Shown piece after piece: positions 43,139-52,718 of a DNA stretch of 64,000 nt. The notes beneath the pieces are model-generated. The model had not been told where the DNA came from. It worked only from the letters and a program-made list of their open reading frames with translations, and searched no databases. The translations under genes were made by a program, and so were the position numbers. The DNA is from Prauserella endophytica (GTDB lineage Bacteria; Actinomycetota; Actinomycetes; Mycobacteriales; Pseudonocardiaceae): positions 186,001-250,000 of the forward strand of contig NZ_SWMS01000007.1 in assembly GCF_005146945.1 (NCBI RefSeq), written 5' to 3'. Positions within the stretch are counted from its first letter, which is position 1; each line of letters opens with the position of its first letter.

Positions 43139-44076
43139 TAGATCCTCGCCTTCGGGTTGAGCCATCCGTTGATCAGGTCCGTCAGCAGGTTCACGCCGAC
43201 GACAAGCATGACGCTGAACACCGTGACACCCATGATCACAGGGATGTCTCCCTGAATGGAGGAGTTGAACGCGAACGAGCCGAAACCGGGCAGTGCGAAC
43301 ACGTTCTCGATGATCAACGCTCCGCCGAACATCGCGATGAACTCCAGCGACAGCACCACAAGTGCCGGAGCGGCGGCGTTGCGCAGGGCGTGCTTGTAGA
43401 CGATCGACCACGTCGGCACCCCACGGGTGCGCAACGTCCGGACGTAGTCCTTGCGCAGCTCACCGATCATCGTGCCGCGGATCTGTGCCGACATGTTGGA
43501 CACGCCGTTGATCACCAGCACGATGACGGGGATCGTGATCGACGCCGCCCACCGGAGCGGGCTCTCACCGAACGGGGTGTACCCCGTGGCGGGAAGCAGC
43601 CGGAGATTGATGGCAAAGACCACGACCAGCACGATCGCGATGAGCAGGTTGGGCAGCAGCAGGCCCAGCAGGGACACTCCCTGCGAGACGCGGTCGATGA
43701 CGCCGGCCCGGCTCGCCGCGAGCACTCCGAGGATGATGCTCACGACGACACTCAGGGCGAGGGCGATGAGCACGATGGACAGGGTGACGCCGAGCCGGGA
43801 CACGACCGCATCCGTCACCGGTTCGCTCGTGAAGAAGGAAACGCCGAAATCACCGCCGAAGACGCCGCCCAACCAGTCCAGGTACTGCACGATGAGCGGC
43901 CGGTCGAGCCCGAGGTCGGCCTTCAACGCCGCCACCGCTGACGGCGACGCCGCCGGCCCGAGCACGTTGGCGACCACGCCGTCGAAGGAAAAGCTCAGCA
44001 ACCAGAAGGTCAGGAAGGTGACCAGCACGCCGAGCACGGCGCCGGTGAGGACGCGTCGAAGGATGTAGGCGAGCAT
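43135..44076 (-). CDS. Dipeptide-type ABC transporter permease (DppB family)
   Basis: 313-aa inner-membrane permease. N-terminal helix MLAYILRRVLTGAVLGVLVT, the LGLDRPLIVQYLDWLGGVFG loop, DYVRTLRTRGVPTWSIVYKHALRN coupling helix, and the ENVFALPGFGSFAFNSSIQGD C-terminal signature. First gene of the leftward operon permease, permease-ATPase, ATPase, GHL6-type glycosidase. It reads away from the hydroxyacid dehydrogenase/binding-protein operon, whose two lipoproteins are the likely cargo receptors. LacI-type operators lie 250-600 bp upstream. Confidence 0.93.
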   Translation of the reverse strand: MLAYILRRVLTGAVLGVLVTFLTFWLLSFSFDGVVANVLGPAASPSAVAALKADLGLDRPLIVQYLDWLGGVFGGDFGVSFFTSEPVTDAVVSRLGVTLSIVLIALALSVVVSIILGVLAASRAGVIDRVSQGVSLLGLLLPNLLIAIVLVVVFAINLRLLPATGYTPFGESPLRWAASITIPVIVLVINGVSNMSAQIRGTMIGELRKDYVRTLRTRGVPTWSIVYKHALRNAAAPALVVLSLEFIAMFGGALIIENVFALPGFGSFAFNSSIQGDIPVIMGVTVFSVMLVVGVNLLTDLINGWLNPKARIY

Positions 44077-44326
44077 CAGCCCACCTCGACCGTGCGGGAC
44101 AGATCGTCAGCGAACACCGGGTCGCTATCTGGGAGGGGTGGCCCTTCGTCCCAGCGGACCTGCTGCGGCGTCTGCCTCGTTGCAGAGCAATCGTGCATCG
44201 CGTTGACCCCTTTGTCGACCAGCCGGGCATCGCGCACTCCGATGCTGCGTGAAGTCGGGCTTTGGCCCGGATCCATCAGTCGTCGGGCCGCGGACCCCGG
44301 TCAGTAAAGCACAGCTCCACCAGTCC

Positions 44327-44340
44327 GACAACCGGTTGCC
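44327..44340. promoter_or_regulatory. LacI-type operator GACAACCGGTTGCC
   Basis: Copy with a perfect central AACCGGTT, in the 666-bp divergent gap 44077-44742, nearest to the leftward ABC operon. Apart from the three operator copies I see no gene, RNA or repeat in this gap. Confidence 0.65.
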
Positions 44341-44371
44341 GAGAGTTGCGATTCGCGCGAGCAGCCGTCGC

Positions 44372-44385
44372 GGCAACCGATTGTC
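44372..44385. promoter_or_regulatory. LacI-type operator GGCAACCGATTGTC
   Basis: Second copy in the gap, 45 bp from the first (centre to centre), so two repressor dimers could bind near each other. Confidence 0.65.
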
Positions 44386-44650
44386 GTCCGGAGGGTCCAG
44401 CGACCTTCGACAGCGGAGGCGAAGCAGCAAATCAGTCAGTTCCGGGCGGCGTCGATCGGCGCGATCAATGCCGGCGGAGTCCAGCAGCCGGTGGTCAGGC
44501 TCCGCGTCGGCCTCGACGTCGATCGACCAATCGCCCTCGCATCCGCGCGGAGTCGGCGACGCCATCCCCACAGGGATTCCCCACGTTCGGCCACGCGGGC
44601 ACGTCACCCGCTTCCGGCCCATACCCGGCGCGATACTGCGCAGAACATTC

Positions 44651-44664
44651 AGCAACCGGTTGAC
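44651..44664. promoter_or_regulatory. LacI-type operator AGCAACCGGTTGAC overlapping a consensus -35 box
   Basis: Third copy in the gap. Its right end runs into TTGACA (44660-44665), a perfect -35 hexamer, 78 bp before the hydroxyacid dehydrogenase start. Binding here would block RNA polymerase. A matching -10 box is not obvious. Confidence 0.6.
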
Positions 44665-44742
44665 ACGCGGTCGCCGATCAGCGCATCGTATTCACGCTGT
44701 CGTGCTGAGCGCCCGGCAGTGGATACGAAGGAGTCCACACCG

Positions 44743-45759
44743 ATGTCCCAAACGCAGCGGCCCCGCGAGATTCGCAGCGTCCTGTCCACGGTCCTCTATC
44801 GACCGGAGGACGTGGAGCAGCTGCGGAATGCGTTCGCGCCCGCGGAGTTCGTTCACCTGCACCCGGGTGACAACGCCGGGATCGAGGCCGCGCTGCGGCA
44901 CGCGGACGTCGCTGTCCTCCCACTCGACCTCGACGAGCGGTTTCTTTCGGCCCCCCATCTTCGCTGGGTGCATTGCGACCATTCCGGACTGACTCGCTCC
45001 GCGCGTCCCGAGACCTTCGAGCGCGGGCTCATCGTCACCGGGTCCGCCGGACGTTCTGCCCCCGCTCTCGCGCAGCACGGCTTCTTCTTCGCGCTCAGCC
45101 TCACGTTCGCCGCGCGACAGCTCTTCGAGATGCAGGACGCGCACCTCTGGCGCGGCATCCCCGACTACCACAATCGCCTCGCCCTGTGGGGAAAAACGCT
45201 CGGCATTGTCGGGTTCGGACACACCGGTCAGGCCATGGCGGAGCTCGGAAAAGCCTTCGGGATGAAGGTCATCGCCTCGCGCCGCAAGGCCGGTGACGCG
45301 CACCCGTCGGTCGACGTGATGCTCTCCACCGACGCCGGCGACTCGCTGGACCCGCTCATTCTCGAATCCGATGTCATCATGATCGCCGCCGCGTTGACGG
45401 ACGAGACCTACCACCTGTTCTCGACGGAGCAGTTCGCGGCTATGAAAGACGGCGCTTACGTCATCAACATGGCGCGGGGACCGCTCATCGACCAGGACGC
45501 TCTGATCGAGGCGCTGCGCGCGGGGCAGATCGCCGGCGCGGGTCTCGACGTCACGGACCCGGAACCGCTACCGGAGGACTCGCCGCTGTGGGACATGCCG
45601 AACGTCGTGATCACCCCGCACATGACCCCGATGCTGCCCGATCGCACGCAGCGCTCCATCGACCTGATCACGGAGAACATCGCCCGGTACCGTCGCGGCG
45701 AACCACTGCTGAACATGATCACCCCACGCGATGTGTTCACCAAGAGCAGGCCGGCGTGA
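44743..45759 (+). CDS. D-2-hydroxyacid dehydrogenase family protein
   Basis: 338-aa NAD(P)-dependent dehydrogenase. The Rossmann motif LGIVGFGHTGQAMAELGKAFGMKV, the INMARGPLIDQDALIEAL active-site Arg region, GLDVTDPEPLPEDSPLW with Glu and the NVVITPHMTPM His are present. Family members reduce 2-keto acids, including glyoxylate and hydroxypyruvate. AAGGAG lies 11 nt before the ATG. First gene of the long rightward operon (dehydrogenase, binding protein, hydrolase, binding protein, two glycosidases). A role in uronate or aldonate turnover is plausible but not shown. Confidence 0.9.
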   Translation: MSQTQRPREIRSVLSTVLYRPEDVEQLRNAFAPAEFVHLHPGDNAGIEAALRHADVAVLPLDLDERFLSAPHLRWVHCDHSGLTRSARPETFERGLIVTGSAGRSAPALAQHGFFFALSLTFAARQLFEMQDAHLWRGIPDYHNRLALWGKTLGIVGFGHTGQAMAELGKAFGMKVIASRRKAGDAHPSVDVMLSTDAGDSLDPLILESDVIMIAAALTDETYHLFSTEQFAAMKDGAYVINMARGPLIDQDALIEALRAGQIAGAGLDVTDPEPLPEDSPLWDMPNVVITPHMTPMLPDRTQRSIDLITENIARYRRGEPLLNMITPRDVFTKSRPA

Positions 45760-45805
45760 TCTCCCCCATCCCCCATCAAGGCACTGCAAGGCAAAGGAGC
45801 CTGAC

Positions 45806-47329
45806 ATGCCAGGCAAAGTCCACGTCACCGTGGGCGCCATCGCCGGCGCGATAGCGCTCACCGTCTCCGGTTGCGGCACCGCCGGCGACTCCTCCACCGG
45901 GAGAACCCAAGGCGATGCGACGCTGGCGTTCGCGGTGCAGAGCGCGCCGAACTCGCTCGATCCCGCCCAGCTCCACGACGGCACCCAGCGGTACGTGTGG
46001 GCGTCGTTGTACGACACGCTGCTCTACATCGACAACGACGGCGAGATCCAGCCCAGCGCCGCGAAGAGCTGGGAGTATTCCGACGATGCGCGCACTCTGA
46101 CCCTGAACCTGCGCGACGACCTGACCTTCAGCGACGGCGATCCGGTGACCTCGGACGCGGTGAAGACAACACTGGAACGGACACGCGACACCCCGGGACC
46201 TCAACAGGGCAACCTCAGCGCGATCGAGTCGGTCGGCACTCCCGACGAGCACACTGCCGTGCTCAAGCTGAGCCAACCGGATCCCAACCTGCTGGTCTCC
46301 CTCGCCTACGGCTCCGGTGTCATCGGTGATCCGGACACGATCAACGACAAGCGGACCGCGCTCAACCCGATCGGTTCGGGCCCCTATGTGCTGAACCGCG
46401 AGGAAACGGTCGATGGGTCCAAGTACGTTCTCGAACGGCGGGACGACTACTGGAACGTCGACGCCTACCCCATGAAGACAGTCACGGTCAAGGTGATCCA
46501 GGATCGGACGGCACTGTTCAACGCACTGCTCACGGGTGAACTGGACGCCGGCACCGTTGACCCGACACAGGCGAAGCAAGTGTCCGGGTCGGGCTTCACG
46601 CTCACCAAGGTCGACGGCGTCACCGTCGGAGGGATCGTCATCGCCGACCGCGAAGGCGTCGTGGCGCCGCCTCTCGCCGACGTCCGGGTCCGCAGGGCCA
46701 TCAACCTCGCGATCGACCGTCAGGGCATCGTCGACGCGATCCTCCGCGGACAGGGACAGCCCACGACGCAGCCCTTCAACCCGAGTTCCCCCGCCTATCA
46801 GGCCGATCTCAACGACGACTACCCATATGACCCAGGCAAAGCGCGGCGGTTGCTCGCCGAGGCGGGGTACCCCAACGGCTTCTCGATCACCATGCCGGCC
46901 ACCGTGTACGTACAGCCGCTTCAGCCCACGCTCACGCAGGCGCTCGCCGACGTCGGGATCAAGGTCGACTGGGAGCCCGTGCCCGCGCAGCAGTCCGGAC
47001 AGACCACGCGCTGGGGCATGTACTTCAACCTGGGCGGCGTGGCACCTCCGTCCCGGACCACCGAGCTCTACTTCTCCGAGTCCGGGTCGCAGAACCCCTT
47101 CGGCACTCGTGATCCCGAACTCGACGCCCTGCTGAGGAAACTCGCTCCCGAAACCGACCTGGACAAGGCGAACCAGCTCTACCGCGAGATCAACGACTTC
47201 GCGGTGAAGGACGCTTGGCTCGCACCCTTCTTCCTGCAGAGCACGACGTGGGCGACGGCAAGCGGCATCAAGTACGTCGGCGGGCCCGAGTCGCTCAACG
47301 ACATCCGGGTGTTCGGTGTCGGCGACTAG
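45806..47329 (+). CDS. ABC transporter substrate-binding lipoprotein (SBP family 5)
   Basis: 507-aa extracytoplasmic binding protein. Signal peptide with hydrophobic VTVGAIAGAIALTVSGC and lipobox cysteine Cys23, hence membrane-anchored. Family 5 motifs: NSLDPAQLHDGTQRYVWASL, AKSWEYSDDARTLTLNLRD, GSGPYVLNREE, ERRDDYWNVDAYPMKTV, VRVRRAINLAIDRQGIVD and AGYPNGFSI. It probably feeds the leftward DppBC-type transporter. It has a tandem paralog at 48335, with an alpha/beta-hydrolase gene between. Family 5 proteins also bind oligosaccharides, which suits this locus. Confidence 0.94.
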   Translation: MPGKVHVTVGAIAGAIALTVSGCGTAGDSSTGRTQGDATLAFAVQSAPNSLDPAQLHDGTQRYVWASLYDTLLYIDNDGEIQPSAAKSWEYSDDARTLTLNLRDDLTFSDGDPVTSDAVKTTLERTRDTPGPQQGNLSAIESVGTPDEHTAVLKLSQPDPNLLVSLAYGSGVIGDPDTINDKRTALNPIGSGPYVLNREETVDGSKYVLERRDDYWNVDAYPMKTVTVKVIQDRTALFNALLTGELDAGTVDPTQAKQVSGSGFTLTKVDGVTVGGIVIADREGVVAPPLADVRVRRAINLAIDRQGIVDAILRGQGQPTTQPFNPSSPAYQADLNDDYPYDPGKARRLLAEAGYPNGFSITMPATVYVQPLQPTLTQALADVGIKVDWEPVPAQQSGQTTRWGMYFNLGGVAPPSRTTELYFSESGSQNPFGTRDPELDALLRKLAPETDLDKANQLYREINDFAVKDAWLAPFFLQSTTWATASGIKYVGGPESLNDIRVFGVGD

Positions 47330-47388
47330 TGCCCCCCGCCGGAAGTGCGCCACATAATTCGGCGGCCCATCTTCCTGCTGGCTGCGTT

Positions 47389-47430
47389 GCCGGTCCGCCC
47401 AAGTACGGCCCAGTACGAGGACGGACCGGC
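47389..47430 (+). terminator. Hairpin in the gap after the first binding-protein gene
   Basis: GCCGGTCCG (47389-47397) pairs perfectly with CGGACCGGC (47422-47430), 9 bp with a 24-nt loop. It lies in the 212-bp gap between the binding-protein and hydrolase genes of the same operon, so partial termination or 3'-end stabilisation of the binding-protein mRNA is likely. Confidence 0.55.
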
Positions 47431-47541
47431 GCCTTGCCAGCGGAAACCTGGATCCACCGACTCAAGCAACAGACTTCCGGCCTAGTGCCCACAAGTACTC
47501 GAGATCGCCGGAGCACGGCGCTGGTGAAGGGAACCGATACC

Positions 47542-48297
47542 GTGACAAGGCGTAAGCCTGACGTGGTCCGGACGTGGACGGGAGACGAGCGGCGCGCAGG
47601 TGCGGACATCATCTTCGTCAACTCACTCGCCACGACCACCAGCATGTGGGACGGCGTGGTCAGATCGTTGCCCCCTGGTATCGCGACCATCAGGTACGAC
47701 CAGCGGGATCGCGATCTACCGGCAGGGCAGCCCTTCACCCTGGACGATCTGGTCGACGACATGTTCGCCGCCATGGACGTAGCGGAGGTGGAGACCGCAC
47801 ACGTCGTCGGGGTCTCACTGGGTGGTCTCGTCGCCCTGCGGGCGGCCGCGGTCGCACCGACCCGGGTGCACCGGCTCACCGCGATCTGCTGCGCGGCCAG
47901 ATTCCGGCGCGACGTCTGGGTCGAGCGCGGCCGGCTCGTCCGGGACGGAGGCTTCCAGTCGCTGGTTCCCGGGATCATCGACCGATGGTTCACCCCAGAG
48001 TTTCAGCAGGCACACCCTGACACCGTCGCGAGCTTCCGCGCTGAACTGGAGTCGACCGATCAGGCGGGCTATGCGGCCGCCTGCGACGTACTCGCGACGG
48101 CCGACGTGAACGAGGACCTCGCAGCGATCCGGGCACCGACCGTCGTGGTCAGCGGCGAAGCCGACACGGCCAATCCGGTGGCTGATCTCGAGAACATCGC
48201 GCGAGCGGTGCCCGGATCGCGTCACGTGGTGCTCCCGGGCACCGCACACCTGGCACCCGTCGAGCAACCTGAGGCGATCGCCGCTCTCCTCCAGTAA
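47542..48297 (+). CDS. Alpha/beta-hydrolase (3-oxoadipate enol-lactonase-like)
   Basis: 251-aa alpha/beta-hydrolase. The GTG at 47542 follows GAAGGGA; a GTG six codons earlier is possible. Nucleophile elbow GVSLGG, acid in VSGEADTANP and catalytic His in PGTAHLAPVEQP give a complete triad, and the layout resembles PcaD lactonases. Located between two binding-protein genes in the glucuronide operon. It may open a lactone (for example a uronolactone) or cleave an ester of glucuronic acid. Activity not determinable from sequence. Confidence 0.87.
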   Translation: MTRRKPDVVRTWTGDERRAGADIIFVNSLATTTSMWDGVVRSLPPGIATIRYDQRDRDLPAGQPFTLDDLVDDMFAAMDVAEVETAHVVGVSLGGLVALRAAAVAPTRVHRLTAICCAARFRRDVWVERGRLVRDGGFQSLVPGIIDRWFTPEFQQAHPDTVASFRAELESTDQAGYAAACDVLATADVNEDLAAIRAPTVVVSGEADTANPVADLENIARAVPGSRHVVLPGTAHLAPVEQPEAIAALLQ

Positions 48298-48334
48298 TCA
48301 CCAAACGCACGCCACCGAGACAATGAGGTCACAC

Positions 48335-49888
48335 GTGAACACCCTGGAACAGATCAGCAACAAACAGTTCTCCCGACGAGGATTCGTCGCGATTGCCGGC
48401 ACCGCGGTTCTCGCGTTGAGCGCGTGCGGCTCCCCCACGGGGGACCCCTCGACCGGTGACAGTGCGAAGCTGACCATCGGCATCCTGGCGGCACCGCGCT
48501 CGCTCGATCCGGCGCAGCTGGACGGTGGAACGCAGTCCTACGTCTGGGGCGCCATTTACGACACGTTGGTGTACTACGACAACGCGGGAAAGCTGCAGCC
48601 GAACGCGGCCGAGAGCTGGGAGTACAGCGACGATGCGCGCACGCTGACGTTCACCCTGCGCAAGGGGATGAAGTTCAGTACAGGTGCCCCCGTCACCGCG
48701 GACGCCGTCGTTGCGAACCTCAAGCGGAACAAGGCGACTCCCGGGCAGCAACAGTCCAAGATGAGCGCCGTCGATTCCGTCGAGGCACCGGACGCGAACA
48801 CGGTCGTCGTGCGCTTCTCCACACCCGATCAGTCGTTCATCTACAACATGGCGTTGGAGGCCGGAGTGATCGCCGACCCGGCGACCGTCGACGAGTCGCG
48901 CACGCCGACCAATCCCGTGGGTTCGGGCCCGTACGTCCTCGACACGTCGGCCACCGTCAACGGATCCTCTTATGTGCTGAAACGAAGGGACGACTACTGG
49001 AACGCCGACGCCTATCCCTTCGCGACCATCACCGTACGCGTCATCGCCGACCAGGCGGCGACGATGAACGCGTTGCGCTCGGGTGAGATCGACGCCTCCG
49101 TCGTCCCGGCCAGCCAGGTCGACTCCTTCAGTCCCACCGAGTTCAACGTCGTGTCGAATTCCGCTTCGTCGGCGGGCTATCTCAATCTGGCCGACCGCGA
49201 GGGCACACGCCTCAAGCCACTCGGCGACGTGCGTGTCCGGCAGGCGATCAACATGGCGTTCGACCGGGAAGAGATCGTGGACAAGCTGCTTGCCGGCGCC
49301 GGTTCTCCGACGAACCAGCAGTTCGGCCGCGCAGGCGAAGCATACGATCCCGAACTCGAGCGCCTGTACGAGTACAACCCGCAGCAGGCAAAGAAGTTGC
49401 TGGCCGACGCTGGATACCCGAACGGATTCAGCGTGAACATGCCCAGCACTCCCATGTCGCTGCCGTTCCAACCGACGATCAGTCAGGCACTCGGCGACAT
49501 CGGTATCCGGGTCAGCTGGGATCCCGCACCGGCGCAGAACGCGACCGCCTCGGTCGCGGAGGGCAAGTACCCGATGTACTTCTTCCTGGTCGGGAACGAT
49601 GTGGCGCCTCGCGAGCTGCAGCGGCAGTTCCACAGTTCCTCGCAGAACCCCTTCAACTGGTCGTCGCCCGAGTTCGAACGTTTGGAGAAGGAGGCCCACG
49701 CGGAGACGGATCCGGACCGTCGAGCCGAGATCTTCAAGGAGCTGAACGCCTACGTCGTCGAGCAGGCGCTCTTCGCTCCCATCTTCTTCCTGCACTCGAC
49801 CATGGTGACGACGAAGGACGTCAAGTTCCTCGGCGACGGTACGAACGGGTTCCCCAGCATCAGGACGTTCGGCGTCGCCGGAGGATGA
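48335..49888 (+). CDS. ABC transporter substrate-binding lipoprotein (SBP family 5), tandem paralog
   Basis: 517-aa binding protein; the GTG at 48335 has TGAGG ahead, an ATG 12 nt earlier is the alternative. The leader has a twin-arginine-like FSRRGFVAIAGTAVLALSAC with lipobox cysteine, suggesting a Tat-exported lipoprotein, unlike its paralog. Family 5 motifs RSLDPAQLDGGTQSYVWGAI, AESWEYSDDARTLTFTLRKG, KRRDDYWNADAYPF, VRVRQAINMAFDREEIVDKL and AGYPNGFSVN align along the whole length with the 45806 protein. Two receptors for one transporter suggest two related ligands. Confidence 0.94.
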   Translation: MNTLEQISNKQFSRRGFVAIAGTAVLALSACGSPTGDPSTGDSAKLTIGILAAPRSLDPAQLDGGTQSYVWGAIYDTLVYYDNAGKLQPNAAESWEYSDDARTLTFTLRKGMKFSTGAPVTADAVVANLKRNKATPGQQQSKMSAVDSVEAPDANTVVVRFSTPDQSFIYNMALEAGVIADPATVDESRTPTNPVGSGPYVLDTSATVNGSSYVLKRRDDYWNADAYPFATITVRVIADQAATMNALRSGEIDASVVPASQVDSFSPTEFNVVSNSASSAGYLNLADREGTRLKPLGDVRVRQAINMAFDREEIVDKLLAGAGSPTNQQFGRAGEAYDPELERLYEYNPQQAKKLLADAGYPNGFSVNMPSTPMSLPFQPTISQALGDIGIRVSWDPAPAQNATASVAEGKYPMYFFLVGNDVAPRELQRQFHSSSQNPFNWSSPEFERLEKEAHAETDPDRRAEIFKELNAYVVEQALFAPIFFLHSTMVTTKDVKFLGDGTNGFPSIRTFGVAGG

Positions 49889-49919
49889 CCTGGCGCCCAG
49901 ATAAGGAACAGAAGTCCGC

Positions 49920-52541
49920 ATGACCCCTGACCGACACCACGTCGACGTGCACTGTGCCGACGCTCGCGTCGTGGACCAGGCGCCCGTCCCGTGGGCCCTC
50001 GCTCAGTTGACCGATGCCGCGCGACGCGCGTTCGGGACAGGTTCGAACGCTGATCTCCTCCGGGTACTGCTCGTCTCCGCGGACGATCACGCCACGCTCC
50101 GGAGGGAGGGGCTGGACAACCCGCCGGGCGTGTCCGAGGCGTTCACGTTCGCCGTTCAACCTCAGCCGGATGGCGTACCGCGGATCACGGTTGCCGCGAA
50201 CGACGCCCGTGGGTACGCCTACGCTCTCACGGAAGTGGCGGAGCGCCTTCGACATGAGGGCGCTTCCGCGCTCGAGCGGGCTCAGGTTCAGACGGACCGG
50301 CCCGCTGTGCCGGTCCGCGGCATCCAGCGCTCGTTCTCCAGTGCGCACGAGGACACTCCGTGGTTCCACGATCGCGCGTTCTGGACCGCGTACCTGGACC
50401 ACCTGGCCCTGCAGCGGTTCAACCGGTTCCAGCTCGCGCTGGGAATGCAGTACAACTACGGCACCGGAACGGAAAGCCGGACAGCGACCGACAACTACCT
50501 GTGCTTCCCGTACCCCTTCCTGCTGGACGTGCCGGGCTACGAGGTTCGCGCGCAAGGGGTCACCGACGCGGAGCGCGATCGCAACCTGGAGTCGCTCGCG
50601 TACATCGCGCAGGAGACGCGGCGGCGCGGGATGACGTTCCAGCTCGGGCTGTGGAACCACGCGTACGACTTCGGTTACGACTCGCCCCACTGGTATCCGA
50701 TCCTCGGGATCAGCAGACAGATCCATGCCTCCTACTCCGCCGCGGCGCTCGCGAAGCTCCTTCGGCTGGTTCCCGAGATCGACGGGCTGACGTTCCGGGT
50801 ACACCACGAGGGCGGCGTTCACGAGGAAGGACACGAGCACTTCTGGAACGAGGTCTTCCAGGCCGTCTCCGACATCGGCCGTCCCATCGAGGTCGACATG
50901 CATGCGAAAGGGGTCGACAGCGCACTGTTGCGGGCCGTGGACAAGCCCAACATTCGCCCGGTGATCTCGGCGAAGTACTGGGCCGAGCACATGGGGCTGC
51001 CCTACCATCAGGCCTCCATCCGCGAACGAGAGCTGACTCCCCTCACGTGGGCGGGCATGGACCGGTCTGTCACCGGGGTGACGAACGGGGAACGAAGGTT
51101 CACCCGCTACGGCTATGCCGACTACCTCTCCGAGGACCGCACGGTCGACGTGATGTTCCGCATGTGGCCGGGAACCCAGAAGCTCCTGCTCTGGGGCGAC
51201 CCGGAGATCGCCGCGGGATTCGGCCGATACGCGACCCTGGGCGGCTCCCGCGGACTGGAGTTCTGCGAGCCGCTGTACTTCAAAGGCCGAAAAGGCACCG
51301 GGCGGCCGTACGGTCGTGACCCGTACCTCCGAAGCGACCTGCGGCTCGACGTGCATGACTGGCGCAAGTACCGGTACACCTACCTCCTGTGGGGCCGGCT
51401 CCTCTACAACCCCGACGCGCACCCGGACACGTGGCGGCGATTTCTCAGCAGCGAGTACGGCGTGGCAGCCCCGCACATCGAGCGCGCGCTGAGTGCGCTG
51501 AGCAAGATCCTGCCCCTCGTCACGGTCGTGCACGGGGTCTCGGGCGCCAACAACTTCTACTGGCCCGAAATGTATGTGGACCTCGCGATCTCCTACTGGA
51601 AGCAGGCGACCCACTATGCGTTCGACACGGCGGAGCCGCGCACCTGGGAGGGCGTGAGCCCGTTCGATCCGACCATGTTCTACGCGGTCGGGGAGTTCGT
51701 TGACGACCTGCTGAGCGGCCAGGTGAGCGGGAAGTACACGCCTGTCGAGGTCGCGGCATGGATCGACTCCTTCGTGGCGGACGGTGAGCGCGGGCTCACC
51801 GCGACAGCGGAGGCGGGAAGCCAGGCCCCCCAGACCGAACGGACTCTGGTCGATCTGCGCGTGCTCGCCGAGCTCGGGCGCTTCTTCGCCGGCAAGCTGC
51901 GAGCCGCGGTGGACTACGCGATATTCCGGCGCACTGCCGATCCGACGGCGCTGGAGCGCGCTGTCGAGGTGCTGGGCGAGGCTCACGCCGCGTACGCACG
52001 GATACCCTCCGCGGTCGCGGGCGTCTACCAGGACGACATGGCGTTCGGAGTCGGTGTGTCGGAGCGCGGCCACTGGTCGGATCGGCTCATGGCGATGAGG
52101 GAGGACCTGCATCTGCTGAAGCTCGAGCTGAGCCAGGCTCGATCGGCGGCGTCCGCGAGTAGTACGAAAGCCCAGCCGGTTCCGGCCGCGGCGCTCGTGC
52201 GAAGCAGCACCCGGGCACGCGTCGAGACAGCGGACAGGTTCGAGCGCGGCAGTGCCTTCCCGGTGCGCCTGCGCGATGCGGAGGGATCGGTCGACCGGGC
52301 AACGCTGCACTACCGGCGGCTGAATCAGGGCGAGCGCTTCCAGACCGCCGAGATGCGGCGGTGCGACGGCGGCTTCACGGCGTCGATTCCCGCCGAGTAC
52401 ACCGCCGGCTCGTTCCCGCTCGTGCTCTTCGTGGAGGCGCAGACCGCCGGCGATCCGCCCGTGATCCTCCCGGGCCTCGAGCCGGGTCTGGCCAATCAGC
52501 CCTACATCCTGGTGCACAGCACCTCATGGAAAGGAGCCTGA
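49920..52541 (+). CDS. Large putative glycoside hydrolase (GH20/GH67-like N-domain, TIM barrel), uncharacterised
   Basis: 873-aa cytosolic protein. The N-terminal part (about 1-120) resembles the alpha/beta domain in front of GH20, GH67 and GH84 barrels, including NDARGYAYALTEVAERLRH. A barrel follows, beginning VPVRGIQRSFSSAHEDTPWF and FNRFQLALGMQYNYGTG, with acidic candidates in FRVHHEGGVHEEGHEHFWNE. The region RYGYADYLSEDRTVDVMFRMWPG and a C-terminal helical plus beta-sandwich part complete it. I cannot place it in a CAZy family. Position in the glucuronide operon suggests an alpha-glucuronidase- or uronyl-hydrolase-type activity on imported oligomers. That is inference. Confidence 0.75.
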   Translation: MTPDRHHVDVHCADARVVDQAPVPWALAQLTDAARRAFGTGSNADLLRVLLVSADDHATLRREGLDNPPGVSEAFTFAVQPQPDGVPRITVAANDARGYAYALTEVAERLRHEGASALERAQVQTDRPAVPVRGIQRSFSSAHEDTPWFHDRAFWTAYLDHLALQRFNRFQLALGMQYNYGTGTESRTATDNYLCFPYPFLLDVPGYEVRAQGVTDAERDRNLESLAYIAQETRRRGMTFQLGLWNHAYDFGYDSPHWYPILGISRQIHASYSAAALAKLLRLVPEIDGLTFRVHHEGGVHEEGHEHFWNEVFQAVSDIGRPIEVDMHAKGVDSALLRAVDKPNIRPVISAKYWAEHMGLPYHQASIRERELTPLTWAGMDRSVTGVTNGERRFTRYGYADYLSEDRTVDVMFRMWPGTQKLLLWGDPEIAAGFGRYATLGGSRGLEFCEPLYFKGRKGTGRPYGRDPYLRSDLRLDVHDWRKYRYTYLLWGRLLYNPDAHPDTWRRFLSSEYGVAAPHIERALSALSKILPLVTVVHGVSGANNFYWPEMYVDLAISYWKQATHYAFDTAEPRTWEGVSPFDPTMFYAVGEFVDDLLSGQVSGKYTPVEVAAWIDSFVADGERGLTATAEAGSQAPQTERTLVDLRVLAELGRFFAGKLRAAVDYAIFRRTADPTALERAVEVLGEAHAAYARIPSAVAGVYQDDMAFGVGVSERGHWSDRLMAMREDLHLLKLELSQARSAASASSTKAQPVPAAALVRSSTRARVETADRFERGSAFPVRLRDAEGSVDRATLHYRRLNQGERFQTAEMRRCDGGFTASIPAEYTAGSFPLVLFVEAQTAGDPPVILPGLEPGLANQPYILVHSTSWKGA

Positions 52542-52718
52542 ACCGCTCCGGACTCGCATGACCTCGCCCATGACGCGAGCCGGATCCGGCCCCGGTGACG
52601 GCGAGAGGTCGCGCGATGACCAGGTCCTCAACCTGACCGGCGGCGGGATCGACAGCGATCGGCTGCTGTCCCTGCCGAGCCCGTCCGCCGGCCCAACCGA
52701 ACCAGAAAGCATGCCTTC

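Noticed and set aside
44077-44742. Possible RNA gene or riboswitch in the 666-bp gap
   Set aside because: No convincing conserved fold or tRNA-like cloverleaf was seen; the three LacI-type sites explain the visible structure.
49860-52517. 885-codon leftward frame opposite the large glycosidase
   Set aside because: Antisense shadow: no domain, biased composition. The rightward frame has recognisable barrel motifs and fits the operon.
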